Part shown: positions 24,715 to 33,444 of the stretch, piece after piece | Layout of the letters: each line of letters starts with the position of its first letter | Numbering within the stretch: position 1 is the stretch's first letter | Assembly: GCA_913057215.1 (NCBI GenBank) | Contig: CAJXNQ010000005.1 | Location: 1 to 64,000 of the forward strand | Reading direction: 5' to 3' | Length of the DNA stretch: 64,000 nucleotides | Source of the DNA: an uncultured Gammaproteobacteria bacterium | GTDB taxonomy: Bacteria > Pseudomonadota > Gammaproteobacteria > Pseudomonadales > Litorivicinaceae | Notes under the pieces: model-generated | Databases searched by the model: none | The model's input: only the letters and a program-made list of their open reading frames with translations | What the model was told of the DNA's origin: nothing | Made by a program: the position numbers and the translations under genes

Positions 24715-25681
24715 CTGGGTGTTGCCAGAGATAGGTCGAGACTGGTGAGACGTCCGAAATCAGTCCACGTCTCTGCATGAATTCTGCAAACTCGATCCAG
24801 GCATCTGAGTCGCTTGCCCGGACATCTCGGGTGAGTTTTGGCAAGGTGTCTCTCCAAGCGCGGGCGTTGAGTGGGGTATCAAGGTCTTGGGGGTTATAGG
24901 CAACAAAATCACGCCAACCAGCCTCTGGATCTTCGAGGATCTCCGCCGTCACTGTATTGAGTATGTCCAGCACATCCTGCATGGCTGGATGTGCGGCCTT
25001 ATCAGGATGCGCCACAAGCACCAGTTCTTCATAGGTTGGAACGCCGTGGCGTTCTGGAAAAAACGCCCGCCCGGGGCGTTGATCAAGATCCATTTGATTG
25101 AGCTCAAAATTTCGAAACGCGCCGATGACCGCATCGACTTGCCCTGTATAGAGCGAGGGTGACAACGCAAAATTTACATTCACCAAGGAGACGTCTTCCA
25201 GTGTGAGACCGTGATGCTCAAGCATGGCCCCTAAAATTGCATCCTCAAATCCACCGACTGAGTATCCGACAGTTTTGCCTTTTAAATCGGAAATGGATTG
25301 GATGGGTCCGTCTGCAAGCACCACCAGTGAGTTCAGTGGTGTATCCACCAGTGAGCCCATGCGGACCAATGGCAATTCGTTATTTAAATCCACCATCAAA
25401 GAGGGTTGGTAGCTGACTGCGAGATCAGCCTGTTTAGCGGCTGCCAGTTTTGGTGGCATCGAGGGATCACCCGGTTCGATGAGTTGGACGTTGAGTCCCT
25501 TCTCTTTAAATAGACCGCGCTGCTGAGCGACGATCAAGGCCGCATGATCTGGGTTTACAAACCAATCGAGCAGGATAACAAACTCCCGTGCGACGGCTTG
25601 AGTGGGTATCCACACAGATCCGCATAACAGGAGAGTCATGAAGCATTTCGCCCAGCGGCGATCGATACAATATGAAGTCAT
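24707..25681 (-). CDS. ThiY-like (NMT1/THI5) substrate-binding protein
   Basis: A 324-residue periplasmic binding protein. After a signal peptide (to about residue 32, TQAVA-R) comes the NMT1/THI5 fold: FVILLDWFVNPDHAALIVAQQRGLFKEKG is very close to the ThiY opening, followed by DLAVSYQPSL, VLADGPIQSISDLKGKTVGYSVGGFE and VGAF-type hinge segments. ThiY proteins bind formylaminopyrimidine or related thiamine pyrimidine precursors for the ThiXYZ ABC importer. The TPP riboswitch upstream confirms a thiamine role. Here the usual thiX and thiZ are missing and an AEC carrier gene follows. The start at 25681 has GAGG eight bases upstream, hidden in a hairpin. Confidence 0.9.
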   Translation of the reverse strand: MTSYCIDRRWAKCFMTLLLCGSVWIPTQAVAREFVILLDWFVNPDHAALIVAQQRGLFKEKGLNVQLIEPGDPSMPPKLAAAKQADLAVSYQPSLMVDLNNELPLVRMGSLVDTPLNSLVVLADGPIQSISDLKGKTVGYSVGGFEDAILGAMLEHHGLTLEDVSLVNVNFALSPSLYTGQVDAVIGAFRNFELNQMDLDQRPGRAFFPERHGVPTYEELVLVAHPDKAAHPAMQDVLDILNTVTAEILEDPEAGWRDFVAYNPQDLDTPLNARAWRDTLPKLTRDVRASDSDAWIEFAEFMQRRGLISDVSPVSTYLWQHPDG

Positions 25682-25687
25682 AGCGTG

Positions 25688-25720
25688 GGTCCTCTGTTCG
25701 ACACGATGCGGCAGCGGACC
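25688..25720 (-). promoter_or_regulatory. possible Shine-Dalgarno-hiding hairpin of the TPP riboswitch
   Basis: On the minus strand GGTCC (25716-25720) can pair with GGACC (25688-25692), which follows the GAGG ribosome site of the ThiY-like gene. This would be the expression platform, giving control at translation. The stem is short (5 bp), so the assignment is tentative; no U-tract terminator is visible between aptamer and gene. Confidence 0.45.
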
Positions 25721-25745
25721 AATCGTTTGAAATAGATTGATTCAA

Positions 25746-25812
25746 GGCTCCCTACGCCGGTGCTAACCGGATCAGGTTCAAAGGGTACTTCTCAGCGATT
25801 GCGCCCCTGCCA
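25746..25812 (-). promoter_or_regulatory. TPP riboswitch (THI element)
   Basis: On the minus strand the conserved aptamer parts appear in order: AGGGGCGC, GCTGAGA, GTACCC, TGAACCTGATCCGG, TTAGCACCGGCG and TAGGGA, with a P1 stem GGC/GCC closing the element. The P3 arm is minimal (AATC between GGGGCGC and GCTGAGA). It lies 65 bp before the ThiY-like start and controls that gene and the AEC carrier according to thiamine pyrophosphate. Confidence 0.95.
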
Positions 25813-25846
25813 CGTGGGCGTAGCATACCCGATCCGGTCGCATGCG

Positions 25847-26893
25847 TCAGAGGTTTGGGCAAACATCGCGCGTGGTTGGGCCTTGCCTCAGGTTTGGATT
25901 GGCGCGCAACCGATCGCCGCGCAGCTCGATATAGGCCTGAAAGCTTGGGTCTTCGAGATACACAGACTCTGAGGCAAATTCAAGCAGTGCCTCGGTGTGA
26001 AAATTACGCAATTGTGAGTCGGCTCGTATGATTTCTTGTCCGTTCGCATCAAACAAGACCAGTGTCGGTGCATACGCGATGTTCAGTGACTTGGCGAAGT
26101 CTCGCGCCGTCATCGATCGGCCATCGGGCGTTTTGACGGGCTCACTGGACCACATGTCGATCTGGGTGGTTTGAAAGGGCGCAAAGCGTGTTTGGACAGA
26201 CTCAAGACTCAGTACACATCGATGGAAGTTGTCACAGTCTGGACAAGCGGTTTGCTCAAATAAAACGGCTCGGGGCTGTCCTTGGCTCGGGGCATTTGGA
26301 TCAACGAAAAAGGGCTGTTGGTTAAGCTTCCCCGTGGGGTCTGGTCGTTGTTGGCTGGCCAAGTAATCAAAAATGCTCATGGATGTGTAATGCCGTTGGC
26401 TGACATATTCCAAGGCAGTCGTCATGTCATAGGGTGATACATAGCCGTTGAGTCGCAGTATGACCTCACCCTCGGCATCAAAGAACATGAGCGTCGGCGT
26501 GAACTGAACGTCCAGGGCGGCTGCGATGGCTTTCTCGGTGGTCTCCTCGCCATCAAATCCATAGACTTCGCGCGCACCCCAGATATCCAGGGACACCACG
26601 TCGAAGTGGCGTTCAAAGGTGTCCCGAATTGAGGTCTGTGTCAGATTCTGCTCCACCATTGCCTTGCAGTAAGGACAAAATTCTTGGCTGAAGAACACCA
26701 CCAGTTGTTTGCCCTCTTCCTGGGCTTCAAGGTTGTCTTCAGACAAATCAAGGAATGACACTTTAAACCAGTCGGGTAAGACAAATGATGGAAAGCTGGT
26801 TTGCGTCTGTTGCGGCTCGGGTGTGTTGGCCTGGACTGTCGGTGTGAACGACAGGATGAGAATGGTCAGAACCTTGGCAATTTGAGTCTGCAT
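25847..26893 (-). CDS. exported protein with two thioredoxin-like domains
   Basis: A 348-residue periplasmic protein: signal peptide (to about A22), then two SoxW/thioredoxin_2-type domains. The first has CPYC (73-76, in SQEFCPYCKAMV) and cis-proline FTPTL (133); the second has CPDC (217-220, in EQTACPDCDNFH) and cis-proline YAPTL. Both domains keep the WGAREV/DMWSSEPV-like insert before the cis-proline, and both CxxC pairs are intact. SoxW-like proteins reduce or repair thiols in the periplasm. The tandem form suggests an electron relay. The ribosome site GGAGG is ideal. It stands between malate synthase and the TPP-controlled operon with no visible link to either. Confidence 0.82.
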   Translation of the reverse strand: MQTQIAKVLTILILSFTPTVQANTPEPQQTQTSFPSFVLPDWFKVSFLDLSEDNLEAQEEGKQLVVFFSQEFCPYCKAMVEQNLTQTSIRDTFERHFDVVSLDIWGAREVYGFDGEETTEKAIAAALDVQFTPTLMFFDAEGEVILRLNGYVSPYDMTTALEYVSQRHYTSMSIFDYLASQQRPDPTGKLNQQPFFVDPNAPSQGQPRAVLFEQTACPDCDNFHRCVLSLESVQTRFAPFQTTQIDMWSSEPVKTPDGRSMTARDFAKSLNIAYAPTLVLFDANGQEIIRADSQLRNFHTEALLEFASESVYLEDPSFQAYIELRGDRLRANPNLRQGPTTRDVCPNL

Positions 26894-26952
26894 ACGAACC
26901 TCCGGCGCGCACAGTTTTATTGAACTATGCGACAGCCGGAGGCGATGTCAAG

Positions 26953-29124
26953 TTAATGTGTTTGGGAGGCTTTGAGCTCCAAACGACGGCGGTGCAATAC
27001 CGGTTCAGTGTATCCATTGGGTTGTTCGACCCCTTTGAGCACTAAATCAAGCGCTGCCTGGAAGGCCACTGACTGATCGAAGTTTGGTGCCATGGGCTGA
27101 TACGCCGGATCTCCCGCGTTTTGATCGTCCACAACCGATGCCATCCGCTGCATGGTCTCCAGAACCTGTGCCTCATTGGTGATGCCGTGCACTAGCCAAT
27201 TGGCTATGTGTTGTGAGCTGATCCGAAGTGTGGCGCGATCTTCCATGAGCCCCACATTATTAATGTCTGGAACTTTGGAGCACCCAACGCCTTGATCCAC
27301 CCAGCGAACAACATAGCCGAGGATGCCTTGGGCATTGTTGTCGAGTTCAGCCTGAATCTCCTCAGCTGTCCAGTGTGGATCTGAGGCGACCGGGATGGTC
27401 AGGATGTCATCGACCTGGTTTCTGCGTTGGCCTTTCAGCGCATCTTGGCGCTGAAACACATCCACCTGGTGATAGTGCATGGCGTGGAGTGTTGCGGCGG
27501 TCGGTGAGGGGACCCAGGCGGTATTCGCACCTGCGTTGGGATGCCCAATTTTTTGTTCGAGCATGGCGGCCATGAGATCTGGCATCGCCCACATGCCCTT
27601 GCCGATTTGCGCGCGGCCCTGTAGCCCGCACTCGAGACCGATATCGACGTTCCAGTTCTCATAGGCGGTAATCCAGGTTGATTGTTTCATATCACCTTTG
27701 CGGATCATGGGGCCTGCGTACATGGAGGTATGCATTTCATCCCCAGTGCGATCTAAGAATCCGGTGTTGATGAAGACCACACGCTCAGAGGCCGCATTGA
27801 TGCATGCTTTCAGGTTCACCGTGGTGCGACGTTCCTCATCCATAATGCCCATTTTCAGTGTGAAACGATCGAGGCCGAGCAGGTCCTCAACCTGAGCAAA
27901 CAGACGATTTGAGAAGGCCACTTCTTCAGGACCGTGCATCTTGGGTTTGACGATGTAGACGCTGCCTGCACGTGAGTTTTTGTTTTCGGCTCGTTTGAGA
28001 TCATGCATTGCAATCATGGACGTGAAAATCGCGTCCATGATGCCTTCAGGCACTTCGTGGCCGTCTTGATCGAGGATCGCTGGATTGGTCATCAAGTGAC
28101 CGACGTTTCGAACGAACATCAGCGCGCGACCGGGCACCGTCACTTGGTCTCCATCGAGTCCTTGGTAATGCCGATCTGGATTCAGTGTCCGAGTGAAGGA
28201 TCGAGATCCTTTGCTGACGGTTTCTGACAAGTCGCCCCGCATGAGACCGAGCCAGTTTCGATACACCAGCACTTTATCTTCCGCATCAACGGCGGCGACA
28301 GAATCTTCACAATCCATAATGGTTGTCAGTGCCGACTCCATCAAAACATCTTTCACGCCGGCTGCGTCGGAACTGCCAATCTCAGAATCCCGATCAATTT
28401 GGATCTCAAAGTGCAGACCATTGTGAATGAACAAAATCGCCGTCGGTGCATTGGCCTCACCAAGGAAACCAACACACTGCGCGGGATCTTTCAGGGTGGT
28501 TGTTTGGCCGTTGTATTCACACACCAGGTTTCCTGACTCGATGCGATAGGCAACAACGTCGGCGTGGCTGCCAGTCACCAAGGGCGCAGCCTCATCTAAA
28601 AACGCTTTAGCGCGCGCGATGACGCGACCACCACGAACTGGATTGTAGCTGGTACCCGCTTCAGCACCACCTTCACTTGAGATTGCGTCGGTGCCATAGA
28701 GTGCGTTGTACAAGCTGCCCCATCGCGCATTGGCAGCATTCAGTGCATAGCGTGCATTCATGACAGGAACAACAAGTTGTGGCCCGGCAGTCGTCGCCAC
28801 CTCTGGATCAACGTGCGCTGTGTCGACTTGCACGTTTTGAGGCTCCGGCAGTAAATAGCCGATGTCTTCTAAAAATGCCTTATAAGCTTGCGCATCATGG
28901 GGTTGGCCTGCATGCGCTTTGTGATACGTATCGATCTTTTCTTGCAGTGCGTCTCGCTTGGCAAGGAGATCACGATTGATGGGTGCGAGATCATGAATGA
29001 GCGTATCCACACCAGACCAAAATGCATTGGGGTCGAGTCCGGTGCCAGGGAGTGCGTGTTCGTTGATGAATTGATACAGCTCAGTAGCCACCTGTAGGCC
29101 GCCGCATTGCGTCCGGTCAGTCAT
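26953..29124 (-). CDS. glcB: malate synthase G
   Basis: A 723-residue enzyme condensing glyoxylate with acetyl-CoA to malate, the last step of the glyoxylate shunt and of glycolate use. Typical marks are [77 protein letters not shown] and [19 protein letters not shown]. The length is right for the single-chain G isoform. I set the start at the ATG at 29124, since GGAGAAG lies eight bases upstream; the upstream TTG alternative would overlap that site. The acetyl-CoA and metal-site residues are present. It follows the amphi-Trp gene by 86 bp on the same strand but is functionally unrelated to that cassette. Confidence 0.96.
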   Translation of the reverse strand: MTDRTQCGGLQVATELYQFINEHALPGTGLDPNAFWSGVDTLIHDLAPINRDLLAKRDALQEKIDTYHKAHAGQPHDAQAYKAFLEDIGYLLPEPQNVQVDTAHVDPEVATTAGPQLVVPVMNARYALNAANARWGSLYNALYGTDAISSEGGAEAGTSYNPVRGGRVIARAKAFLDEAAPLVTGSHADVVAYRIESGNLVCEYNGQTTTLKDPAQCVGFLGEANAPTAILFIHNGLHFEIQIDRDSEIGSSDAAGVKDVLMESALTTIMDCEDSVAAVDAEDKVLVYRNWLGLMRGDLSETVSKGSRSFTRTLNPDRHYQGLDGDQVTVPGRALMFVRNVGHLMTNPAILDQDGHEVPEGIMDAIFTSMIAMHDLKRAENKNSRAGSVYIVKPKMHGPEEVAFSNRLFAQVEDLLGLDRFTLKMGIMDEERRTTVNLKACINAASERVVFINTGFLDRTGDEMHTSMYAGPMIRKGDMKQSTWITAYENWNVDIGLECGLQGRAQIGKGMWAMPDLMAAMLEQKIGHPNAGANTAWVPSPTAATLHAMHYHQVDVFQRQDALKGQRRNQVDDILTIPVASDPHWTAEEIQAELDNNAQGILGYVVRWVDQGVGCSKVPDINNVGLMEDRATLRISSQHIANWLVHGITNEAQVLETMQRMASVVDDQNAGDPAYQPMAPNFDQSVAFQAALDLVLKGVEQPNGYTEPVLHRRRLELKASQTH

Positions 29125-29210
29125 GCAAATCTTCTCCAAAATACATCTATGAATGTGGTTATCTTAGCATTTGAGCGCGGCCCGTTCAAAAAATGAAAAC
29201 TCATTCCATT

Positions 29211-29489
29211 TTATGATTTGCCAGTCTGAATGGTTAATGAGCCCTGATCGGCCTGTTCCACCTCACTGTCCCACGACAGTTTTATTTCGAGGCGGTGCCG
29301 GCTGTCGTCTTCTGAAGCCACAATTTTGAGATTGATCAAACCATTGGGCTTGAGTGTGATCTCGCCGCCGTCATCTGCGAAGGTCAGCTCACCCGAGGCC
29401 AGTCCCTTCGTAATCGCCTTGAGGTACCGTTGGATGCTTTTTCGGTCTTCCAGGCTGTCGTGTCGAAACCGATTTTTATGCTCAAGCAT
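29211..29489 (-). CDS. amphi-Trp domain protein (GAK-locus member)
   Basis: A 92-residue soluble protein of the amphi-Trp type, recognised by the opening FRHDSLEDRKSIQRYLKAITKGLASGELTF, followed by GGEITLKPNGLINLKIVAS and a final amphipathic strand RHRLEIKLSWDSE. The function of the family is unknown; it is found in bacteria and haloarchaea and, as I recall from TIGRFAM descriptions, often near GAK-system genes. Here it is the last gene of the leftward cassette, 8 bp after the metallophosphoesterase. Being small, non-enzymatic and acidic at the C-terminus, it is a candidate substrate or carrier for the kinases and ATP-grasp enzyme upstream, which is inference. Confidence 0.82.
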   Translation of the reverse strand: MLEHKNRFRHDSLEDRKSIQRYLKAITKGLASGELTFADDGGEITLKPNGLINLKIVASEDDSRHRLEIKLSWDSEVEQADQGSLTIQTGKS

Positions 29490-29497
29490 GTGCGTCC

Positions 29498-30793
29498 TTA
29501 ATTTGCAGGTGTGAAGACTTTCTGGCGCGGGTAGTCACGACTCACTCCGATGACGCGACCGCTTGGACAAATCTGGGTAAAACCGAGCCCAATGCCCTCA
29601 AGTCCCTCTTTACGCCGTGAATTCCGATCGAGCGTGATATCACCTTCGATGTGCAACAACCCCTGTTTGACGATGATTCGCTGTCCCTCGGTGCGATTCA
29701 AGTGCCCGTGCACAACAGCGAAGATTCCAAGCCGATGTATTCGGCGGACGCCCTTTGGCGTGAGTGGGAGATCGACCGGACGGTATTTCGTACGCATCAC
29801 ATTGGCGACGGTGCCGTAATAAAATTCAAAGAGGTCTTTTTTCAGCTGTGATTTATACAGTCGATTCAGCGCTCGGACTCCTTTGCGTTTCAAAATGTGT
29901 GTCACAGAGTCATCAAGCCCTGCATGGAGAAACAAAAATGAGCCCTGTTTCGCGGCCAGTGTCATCTCCTTAAAAAACCAGCCATAGTCACCCTTGGGCT
30001 TCAAAAAGAGTTTTTGCAGCACTTTGGCTGTCACATATACGTCCTGCAGAGTCATGCCGTACTCGAGGCACTCGGCCTCGAATGTTTTGATTTTTTTTCC
30101 CATGCGTTCGAGTTCGCGGGCAATCGCCTCAGGAGGCATGCGCCCCTCAACCGCCTGAGGGAATCGATAAAACCAATCATCGCGTGGATACAGCGCGCGT
30201 CGACACGCATCAAGCGAAGGGCAGTTTTTTGGACGTGGGTTGGGTGCGACGTATCGTGTGAAAACCTCTGCGATTAAGGGCACCACCTTTTTGCCCATGC
30301 GGACAAACAAATGCTCAGTCAGAACGCTTCTTTGGCCCTCAAGCGCACGCAAGCCCATCAGTAAGCGCATGTCATGATTGCCAGCAATGAGCGTGACTTT
30401 GGCACCGGCTCGATAGAGGGCCCGAATACTCTCGAGGAGTCGTAGATTGCTTGGCCCCTTGTCGAGGCAATCTCCTCCGATGACAAAATGAGCACGTTGT
30501 CCGAGGCGCGTTAACTTGATCTTGTCATGCTGTTTCGGCGGTTTGATCCCACCGGTGGCCAGTAGACTTGCAAGGAAGGCCTCTGCATCGGCGTGCGGGT
30601 CGGACAAAAAAAAGATCGGTTTTTTAGGCCACTTCCATCCTGATTTCTGTGTGGTCTGTTTGAGATGCTCTTTCACCATCCGGTGCGAAGCCTTATGGGA
30701 CCCGGAATGATGTGAGTGCAACTGCCAGCGCTCTTGGCCCACAGGCAGTGTTTGCACTGCAGGTGACAGTGTTTGAAGGGCAATCTCAGTCAC
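29498..30793 (-). CDS. metallophosphoesterase (calcineurin-like) of the GAK cassette
   Basis: A 431-residue protein with all dimetal phosphoesterase motifs: SDPHAD (64-69), GGDCLDKG (107-114), GNHD (138-141), FLHAGLDD and VHGHLN near the C-terminus. Between GNHD and the histidine motifs there is a long helical insertion (about 150-280), longer than in simple PPP phosphatases. The first 55 residues are basic and probably flexible. The motif GDxxDKG and the fold suggest a fructose-bisphosphatase- or PPP-like enzyme acting on a phosphorylated small molecule or protein. It overlaps the histidine phosphatase gene by 8 bp, so it is made from the same mRNA as the kinases. The substrate is unknown. 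Confidence 0.85.
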   Translation of the reverse strand: MTEIALQTLSPAVQTLPVGQERWQLHSHHSGSHKASHRMVKEHLKQTTQKSGWKWPKKPIFFLSDPHADAEAFLASLLATGGIKPPKQHDKIKLTRLGQRAHFVIGGDCLDKGPSNLRLLESIRALYRAGAKVTLIAGNHDMRLLMGLRALEGQRSVLTEHLFVRMGKKVVPLIAEVFTRYVAPNPRPKNCPSLDACRRALYPRDDWFYRFPQAVEGRMPPEAIARELERMGKKIKTFEAECLEYGMTLQDVYVTAKVLQKLFLKPKGDYGWFFKEMTLAAKQGSFLFLHAGLDDSVTHILKRKGVRALNRLYKSQLKKDLFEFYYGTVANVMRTKYRPVDLPLTPKGVRRIHRLGIFAVVHGHLNRTEGQRIIVKQGLLHIEGDITLDRNSRRKEGLEGIGLGFTQICPSGRVIGVSRDYPRQKVFTPAN

Positions 30794-31478
30794 AGGGCGA
30801 ATCCATCAATTCCATCTCCGATGCCCGTACTTTCCATGCTCCGGCAACAACTGTCCAGACACCCGAGGGTGCGCACTGCAAGCACACGGGTTTCGCGTGA
30901 AACATACTCAAGCGTTGAATCTCATCAAATTCCAGAACACCCAACTGATAGGCCGCATGGCGAAAGGCGGCTCCATGACCAATGACCGGAACCAGTGTAT
31001 TGGCGGCAAACATTCGGTTGAGAGACTTCAATCGTCCAGCCACGCGACGGCCTGCATCCATCAATGACTCAGCCCCAGGTAATGGCAGTCGAAACGTACT
31101 ATTGGACTTCCAGTCTGAAGGCCAGGCAGACACGCGTGGATCAGCCTCCAAAACCGACTGAATCTGGGTGATCGATAAATTATTGGCTGACCCTAGGTTG
31201 CGTTCAGAGAGGTCCTCAAAGGCCTTTAAGTTGGCGGGTACGGGCCAGTGTTGCGACACAATCTGTCCGGTTTGATGCGCCCTTAACAGAGTCGAGGTGA
31301 TGATCTGATCGGCAGGCGTCCATTGATAGGCATCCATCAGCTCTTGCAGTTCGCCAGCCAGTGCTCTGGCTTGGCTCTCGCCTGCTGAGGTCAGTGGCCA
31401 GGGCTGCTGGGCACTTGGTGTATCGGACGCCTGGTGGTATTCACCGTGGCGAATCAATGCCAAGACTGCACCGCTCAT
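30786..31478 (-). CDS. histidine-phosphatase-family protein of the GAK cassette
   Basis: A 230-residue phosphoglycerate-mutase-like phosphatase. The catalytic RHGE is at 10-13 (the histidine accepts the phosphate), the second arginine is in STLLRAHQTG, the acid in DLSERNLG, and the second histidine in VIGHGAAFRH. The fold is complete. The family dephosphorylates sugars, nucleotides, cobalamin intermediates or proteins (SixA type); the loop after ERNLG lacks a known specificity signature. Its start overlaps the HprK-like kinase gene by 4 bp (ATGA), so kinase and phosphatase are coupled. It may remove the phosphate placed by that kinase, a guess from position. Confidence 0.87.
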   Translation of the reverse strand: MSGAVLALIRHGEYHQASDTPSAQQPWPLTSAGESQARALAGELQELMDAYQWTPADQIITSTLLRAHQTGQIVSQHWPVPANLKAFEDLSERNLGSANNLSITQIQSVLEADPRVSAWPSDWKSNSTFRLPLPGAESLMDAGRRVAGRLKSLNRMFAANTLVPVIGHGAAFRHAAYQLGVLEFDEIQRLSMFHAKPVCLQCAPSGVWTVVAGAWKVRASEMELMDSPCD

Positions 31479-32560
31479 GATGCGCCCTTCAGATGCTGTA
31501 TCGCGAACGCGGATGCCTGTTCAAAATCCACACGACCTGTCACTTCAAAGATGGGTGTTGACCCTAAGGTCCTGAGATATTCATCTGGATCGACAGACGT
31601 ATCTGCGGCGCGTGGCCTACCCTCGGGTGAGATATACAGTGGCCCTGATGATTTCATCAATGCGTCAAGAAGGCCTTGATGTGTTTTGAGGTTGACGGCT
31701 TCAATGTGCGTGGGTTCAACACTGTCGCGATCCCAATTGAGAATCATCACCCCACTCAGTGCTCCGTTCAGCTGAATCCTGTGTTTGCCATAGGCAGCGT
31801 CGATATCCACATCATATTTTTCTTCCAACTCCCACAGTGCCTCGGTTGGCATGGCGGCCAGCTCAGCCTGCCGATCGGCTGGCAGCAGGGAGCGGAGGGC
31901 CGGATTATGCAGAAGCGTTCCTGGATTGACGCGTGGGAGTTTGGGGACTCCGGCGGCAATGACCTGTTCTCCCTGTTGTTTGATGAGTAATCGATCATTG
32001 GTGAGGAAGTCCATATCAGGGTCGTGAAGGCACTGAAGCATCAAGGTGGATTTCCCTCCACCAGACAACGCTGCAAATGCCATCGTACGTCCCTGATAAT
32101 GACAGCCCGCTGCATGACAGATCAGAAAATCACGATGCTCAAGCGCGTTCATATAACAGATATTGACGAAGTTGATGACCTGATTGGGGTTGGCCAGACA
32201 GGGCCCAATTGCCATCTTCCGGTCGTTTGTTTGATACAAAATCAGTCCGGTTTTGACTTTGCGAACAATCCGCCCCTGTTCGAGGTCAATATAAGCCTCT
32301 TTCCGTCCTGTTTTGCCAGGCTCTCGGGGCCAGTCTTGCCAGTTCAAATCGTCCAGGACAGGCGCGCAATCGACGGCTTCGATGGTCACATGCGGAGGAT
32401 GGTCCTCGAAACTGACAAGCGATTGAAAATAGCTGCGGAGCGTTTCGATGAGTGCATCGGAATTACTGGTCACCCGACAACGAAAGCCATCGAGGCATAA
32501 GGTCAGTTTCGCGGGCTGTGCGACCGCCTCAACGCCTGCTTGTTCAAGCACATGATTCAT
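31475..32560 (-). CDS. HprK-related kinase (GAK system, type B-like)
   Basis: A 361-residue relative of HPr kinase/phosphorylase. The P-loop is LSGGGKST at 165-172, preceded by CHAAGCHYQGRTMAF and followed by DFLTNDR and PKLPRVNPGTLL, the order seen in the HprK catalytic core. The N-terminal 130 residues are specific to this subfamily. HprK phosphorylates a serine of HPr; HprK-related proteins are found with amphi-Trp, ATP-grasp and CofD-like genes and their target is unknown. Its start and stop overlap its neighbours by 4 bp each. No HPr/PTS gene is near, so the target is probably not HPr. Confidence 0.87.
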   Translation of the reverse strand: MNHVLEQAGVEAVAQPAKLTLCLDGFRCRVTSNSDALIETLRSYFQSLVSFEDHPPHVTIEAVDCAPVLDDLNWQDWPREPGKTGRKEAYIDLEQGRIVRKVKTGLILYQTNDRKMAIGPCLANPNQVINFVNICYMNALEHRDFLICHAAGCHYQGRTMAFAALSGGGKSTLMLQCLHDPDMDFLTNDRLLIKQQGEQVIAAGVPKLPRVNPGTLLHNPALRSLLPADRQAELAAMPTEALWELEEKYDVDIDAAYGKHRIQLNGALSGVMILNWDRDSVEPTHIEAVNLKTHQGLLDALMKSSGPLYISPEGRPRAADTSVDPDEYLRTLGSTPIFEVTGRVDFEQASAFAIQHLKGAS

Positions 32561-33444
32561 GCGAGCTGCTCGAGTGCATAGTTGACATACGCGCGCGCTG
32601 CATCAACGCCTGCGCCCTCAAGTGCGCCCTTAAAACCGCCGAAAGCTGACACTTCAAAGCAAATGGCGCCTGCGTCGGTTTCTGCAACATCGACTGTTGT
32701 GAAATCCATGTTAAACAGACTCTGGGCTTTTGAGGCCATGGCAATGATGTCCTCTGAGGGTGTTGCCAGTTCATATTTTCCACCGGAGTGAATGGTTGTA
32801 TTCCAAGCATCGGTTTGTGCGACCCGCGCATACGCACCGAGGTATTGTCCACCAAGAAACACAAGACCCAGGTCGCGGCCTGAGAGCGTCAACTTTTTTT
32901 GCAAATAGATCACAGGGTGAGTGCTTTGGAAGTTCGCAAGTTGGGCACGAATGGTCTCGCGCGACGCCTCGGCTGACACCAATGTCATGCCACGGGCTTT
33001 GGTTGAAAATAAGGGTTTGAGTACGGCCTCACCAAATCGCTCAACTGCGTCTGTGGCCGCATCAAGATCTTCGGTGACGACCGTATCGGGCATGGGAATG
33101 TGGTGGTTTCGAAGTGTCACTGTGCAACTGAGTCGATCGATCAATCGGAGCATGGAATTGGCCGGACTGAACACCCGAACACCCAGTGCTTCAGCCACAC
33201 GGAGCAGTTCCAGTCGATCGAGGGTGGCTGGGCTGTAGTCTTCGCTGATCTTTTTGACCAACAGTCCGTCATGTGCTGTGAGATCAACATCGCCGGCGAT
33301 CAGGCGGTTGTTCACACCATCAAACACCACCTGCGTCATATCGATGACTTGCCGATAACCGGTGGCCTCTTCAACGCGATCCGCCAAGACTTCGGTTGAC
33401 CATTTGCCTGGGATCCCGATGACCCCGATGCGCGGTTTATTCAT
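32557..33444 (-). CDS. ATP-grasp family ligase of the GAK system
   Basis: A 295-residue RimK-like ATP-grasp protein. The N-terminal domain (1-100) opens with IGVIGIPGKWSTEVLADRV. ATP-binding residues follow: VLKPLFSTKARGM (lysine at about 143), SGRDLGLVFLGG, NTTIHSGGKYE, and the metal-site segment DVAETDAGAICFEVSAFGGFKG. ATP-grasp enzymes join a carboxylate, activated as acyl-phosphate, to an amine or thiol. In the GAK set this gene is a defining member, with CofD-like and HprK-like partners. It overlaps the PhoU-APH gene by 8 bp and the kinase gene by 4 bp. The acid and amine substrates are unknown. Confidence 0.88.
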   Translation of the reverse strand: MNKPRIGVIGIPGKWSTEVLADRVEEATGYRQVIDMTQVVFDGVNNRLIAGDVDLTAHDGLLVKKISEDYSPATLDRLELLRVAEALGVRVFSPANSMLRLIDRLSCTVTLRNHHIPMPDTVVTEDLDAATDAVERFGEAVLKPLFSTKARGMTLVSAEASRETIRAQLANFQSTHPVIYLQKKLTLSGRDLGLVFLGGQYLGAYARVAQTDAWNTTIHSGGKYELATPSEDIIAMASKAQSLFNMDFTTVDVAETDAGAICFEVSAFGGFKGALEGAGVDAARAYVNYALEQLA

